Shown here: positions 61,469 through 64,000 of the stretch, piece by piece
How the letters are laid out: each line of letters starts with the position of its first letter
How positions within the stretch are numbered: position 1 is the first letter of the stretch
NCBI GenBank assembly: GCA_052258065.1
Contig: JBQQPY010000002.1
Span: 682,001-746,000, forward strand
Length of the DNA stretch: 64,000 nt
Direction: 5' to 3'
Origin: JBQQPY01 sp052258065
Lineage (GTDB): Bacteria; Pseudomonadota; Gammaproteobacteria; Enterobacterales; Enterobacteriaceae
The notes under the pieces: model-generated
Seen by the model: only the letters and a program-made list of their open reading frames with translations
Told to the model about the DNA's origin: nothing
The model's database searches: none
Program-made: the position numbers and the translations under genes

Positions 61469-63379
61469 TTATTTTTTATCTTTGACTTCTTCAAACTCCG
61501 CGTCAACCACATCATCGTCTACTTTAGCACTGCCGTCTGTGCCACCTTCTCTAGCCGCCTGAGCCTGCTGCTGAGCTATTTCAAGCAGTTTACCGGACTC
61601 TTGAATTAGCGATTGCATTTTCGCTTCGATATCCGTTTTATCTTCGCCTTTCAGGGCGGTGTCTAGATTTTTCAGAGCTTTCTCTATAGCGATTTTATCG
61701 TCCGCTGGCAGCTTGTCTCTAGCATCTTCTAGCTGCTTACGAGTGCTGTGCAGCAGATGATCGGCCTGGTTACGGATCTGCACTATCTCTTCAAACTTGC
61801 GGTCGGATTCGGCATTCGCTTCCGCTTCTCGCACCATCTTCCGGATTTCCTCTTCGTTCAGACCCGAAGAAGCCTTGATAGTAATTTTCTGTTCGCGGCC
61901 ACTATTCTTGTCTTTGGCAGAGACATGCAGAATACCGTCAGCGTCGATATCGAACGTTACTTCAATCTGAGGTGTTCCGCGCATGGCTGCGGCAATGCCG
62001 TCTAGGTTAAACTGACCCAGAGATTTGTTATCACCGGCGCGCTTACGTTCGCCCTGTAGAACATGGATGGTCACAGCGGATTGATTATCTTCGGCGGTAG
62101 AAAAAACCCTGCTGTGCTTGGTCGGGATAGTGGTGTTCTTGACAATCAGCGGAGTCATCACACCGCCCATGGTTTCGATACCCAGCGACAGCGGGGTCAC
62201 GTCAAGAAGCAGCACGTCCTTCACGTCGCCGGCCAGCACACCGCCTTGAACCGCAGCGCCGATCGCTACCGCTTCATCCGGGTTAACATCTTTACGCGGT
62301 TCTTTGCCGAAGAAGTCTGTGACCTTCTTCTGCACTAGCGGCATACGCGTCTGCCCTCCAACTAGGATAACATCTTTGATATCCGAAACTGACAGGTCCG
62401 CATCTTTTAACGCTAGTTTCAGCGGCTCAAGCGTGCGATTAACCAGATTTTCTACCAGCGACTCTAGCTTGGCGCGAGTTACTTTTAGGTTCATATGTTT
62501 AGGACCAGAACCGTCGGCTGTGATGTACGGCAGGTTGACGTCAGTCTGCTGCGCGGAGGACAGTTCGATCTTGGCTTTTTCGGCTGCTTCTTTCAGACGC
62601 TGCATTGCCAGAGGATCGTTGCGCAGATCGATACCCTGAGCTTTCTTGAATTCATCCACCAGATAGTTGATCAAACGGCTGTCAAAGTCTTCACCACCCA
62701 AATGGGTGTCGCCGTTGGTGGCCAGTACTTCAAAGGTTTTTTCGCCGTCGACATCGTCGATCTCGATAATCGAAATATCGAACGTTCCACCACCAAGATC
62801 ATAGACCGCAATGGTGCGGTTGCCGGTTTCTTTGTCGAGGCCATAGGCCAGCGCGGCTGCGGTTGGTTCGTTGATGATACGCTTAACATCCAAACCAGCG
62901 ATACGGCCTGCGTCTTTGGTCGCCTGGCGCTGAGTATCGTTAAAATAAGCCGGCACGGTAATAACTACTTCGGTGACCGATTCGCCCAGATATTCTTCCG
63001 CGGTCTTTTTCATCTTCTTCAAGATTTCCGCGGAAATCTGCGGCGGCGCCATTTTCTGACCTTTGACTTCTAGCCAGGTGTCGCCGTTGTCTGCAGCGAT
63101 GATTTTGTATGGCATGATGCTGACATCTCGCTGTACTTCTTCATCCTTAAAACGACGGCCAATCAGACGCTTGATAGCGAATAATGTATTCCGCGGGTTA
63201 GTGACAGACTGACGTTTAGCCGGTTGGCCAACGAGAATTTCACCGTCTTGCGTATAGGCAATAATGGAAGGAGTTGTACGATCGCCTTCGCTGTTTTCAA
63301 GTACGCGAGGTTTGCTGCCTTCGATAATTGCGATGCAGGAGTTGGTCGTACCCAAGTCGATACCAATAATTTTTCCCAT
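61469..63379 (-). CDS. dnaK: Chaperone DnaK (Hsp70)
   Basis: ATP-driven chaperone of 636 residues (E. coli 638). The nucleotide domain has GIDLGTTNSC at 5-14, VITVPAYFNDTQRQATKDA, IINEPTAAALAYG and YDLGGGTFDISI. The linker DVLLLDVTPLSLG leads to the substrate domain, then the helical lid and the C-terminal motif DAEFEEVKDKK. The start ATG 63377-63379 follows GTGGAGATG. Upstream, heat-shock (sigma-32) promoter sequences are conserved (listed separately). Gene order dnaK-dnaJ is ancestral. High-level chaperone production is typical of endosymbionts. Nothing odd in the frame. Confidence 0.98.
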   Translation of the reverse strand: MGKIIGIDLGTTNSCIAIIEGSKPRVLENSEGDRTTPSIIAYTQDGEILVGQPAKRQSVTNPRNTLFAIKRLIGRRFKDEEVQRDVSIMPYKIIAADNGDTWLEVKGQKMAPPQISAEILKKMKKTAEEYLGESVTEVVITVPAYFNDTQRQATKDAGRIAGLDVKRIINEPTAAALAYGLDKETGNRTIAVYDLGGGTFDISIIEIDDVDGEKTFEVLATNGDTHLGGEDFDSRLINYLVDEFKKAQGIDLRNDPLAMQRLKEAAEKAKIELSSAQQTDVNLPYITADGSGPKHMNLKVTRAKLESLVENLVNRTLEPLKLALKDADLSVSDIKDVILVGGQTRMPLVQKKVTDFFGKEPRKDVNPDEAVAIGAAVQGGVLAGDVKDVLLLDVTPLSLGIETMGGVMTPLIVKNTTIPTKHSRVFSTAEDNQSAVTIHVLQGERKRAGDNKSLGQFNLDGIAAAMRGTPQIEVTFDIDADGILHVSAKDKNSGREQKITIKASSGLNEEEIRKMVREAEANAESDRKFEEIVQIRNQADHLLHSTRKQLEDARDKLPADDKIAIEKALKNLDTALKGEDKTDIEAKMQSLIQESGKLLEIAQQQAQAAREGGTDGSAKVDDDVVDAEFEEVKDKK

Positions 63380-63426
63380 CTAAACATCTCCACTAAAAGT
63401 TTAATTTCGTTGTGGTCGTAAACCTG

Positions 63427-63453
63427 ATGTGCGGCCGAAAATAAACTTTTCAA
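63427..63453 (-). promoter_or_regulatory. Possible second heat-shock promoter of dnaK
   Basis: TTGAAA (63448-63453, minus strand) with a 12-base spacer and GCCGCACAT where E. coli dnaK P2 has its C-rich -10. The position and spacing match E. coli P2 as I recall it, but the -10 element is degraded. Confidence 0.4.
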
Positions 63454-63502
63454 GTTTTTACCGACTGATTATTTTCAAGATTTAACAACGTTAGATTCAA
63501 AA

Positions 63503-63534
63503 TAAGGTGGGGTCACACAGCCCTGTATCAAGGG
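63503..63534 (-). promoter_or_regulatory. Sigma-32 promoter P1 of dnaK
   Basis: CCCTTGATA (minus strand, 63526-63534), a 13-base spacer and CCCCACCTTA (63503-63512) match the sigma-32 consensus CTTGAA / CCCCATNT and the E. coli dnaK P1 arrangement with the same spacing. It lies about 125 bases upstream of the start codon. Heat-shock control of dnaKJ therefore looks retained, provided rpoH survives elsewhere. Confidence 0.75.
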
Positions 63535-63789
63535 GTAACGACAAAAAATTCGACGATATTACCGTAACACATAAAAAGTAGCGATTAAGGAATAGAAAAT
63601 ATATTATTATCCTCACGTCAGAAAGAAAGAACACAACTAGAAGCATTGGTCAGCAAGGGAGAGCAAGCCGCAAAAAATTTTTTAATCCATTGATTTTATT
63701 GAATGGCGATACATCAATTGTACGTTTAAAGGGACCGAGTGGTAAGGCGTTAACCTAGATTTCATAAATAAATTCTGGCAAGATTGATC

Positions 63790-64000
63790 TAATCAAGAAT
63801 TCTTCATAGGTTTTTCAGGCCTCAAAGGCAGCACGATGCATGTGTATCTAATCTATTGCGATATACGTCCAGCACATTTTCCATAGCTGCAACGAATTCG
63901 TCATTGGTTTTTACCGGTATACCCTAGCTGCTGTGCGTCTACGGTTTCAATTCGTTTTTTAGTGTGCGTTTACCATTTCACGCGAGATTGTTTTGGCTTA
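63790..64000 (-). mobile_element. IS630-like type B remnant, cut by window edge
   Basis: Homologous to 11390-11600, 15000-15190 and 56470-56700 in the same orientation (blocks CGATATACGTCCAGCA and TTTCACGCGAGATTG). It continues beyond the window. The stretch between the dnaK promoter and this (63540-63790) has nothing I can assign. Confidence 0.55.

Noticed and set aside
62495..63073. 192-codon plus-strand frame opposite dnaK
   Set aside because: Antisense shadow of the highly conserved DnaK coding sequence.
1..64000. CRISPR array, toxin-antitoxin, secretion or defence system
   Set aside because: I saw no regularly spaced repeats, no paired small genes and no recognisable components of such systems. 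The dispersed repeats are IS debris.

Overview
The window looks like part of the chromosome of an insect-associated gammaproteobacterial (Enterobacterales) endosymbiont at an intermediate stage of genome reduction, possibly Sodalis-like. The protein-coding genes closely resemble Escherichia coli proteins in sequence, length and local order: a fused nuoCD, rpmE divergent from priA, trxA-rho-wecA, mdlA-mdlB, hflK-hflC and dnaK-dnaJ. They sit as compact islands in long AT-rich stretches full of decayed insertion sequences and pseudogene fossils. I saw no tRNA or rRNA gene, no CRISPR array and no intact transposase. Species identity cannot be fixed from the sequence alone.

Layout: 1-5.1 kb is eroded DNA without a recognisable gene. 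5.1-7.8 kb holds rpmE and priA. 8.8-10.7 kb holds a frameshifted ArnT-like glycosyltransferase. 13.0-13.7 kb holds yqjA. 15.8-19.7 kb holds the wzzE fossil, wecA, rho and trxA, all on the minus strand. 22.8-37.8 kb is the nuo operon (complex I, A to N), with single-base frameshifts in nuoG and nuoM. 38.9-42.4 kb is mdlA-mdlB. 43.1-46.2 kb is the ettA fossil, slt and the trpR fossil. 47.3-49.6 kb is hflK-hflC. 51.5-53.1 kb is pitA. 60.2-63.4 kb is dnaJ and dnaK, with heat-shock promoter sequences still visible. Nearly every gap between islands contains remnants of four IS families: IS481-like, two IS630-like types (called A and B here) and IS1595-like.

Together the retained genes cover respiratory energy conversion (NADH dehydrogenase I), replication restart (PriA), transcription termination (Rho), thiol redox (TrxA), protein folding and membrane proteolysis control (DnaK/DnaJ, HflKC), envelope maintenance (Slt, YqjA, WecA), phosphate uptake (PitA) and heterodimeric ABC export (MdlAB). 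Regulators and accessory genes that neighbour them in E. coli (trpR, ettA, wzzE) survive only as fossils.

I found no convincing new biological system. The most informative oddities are these: matched one-base losses in G runs of nuoG and nuoM; a perfect 120-bp inverted repeat just upstream of hflK; a strong hairpin inside one IS481 remnant; an unusually high frequency of the tetranucleotide CTAG for an enterobacterium; and IS debris at nearly every break in ancestral gene order.
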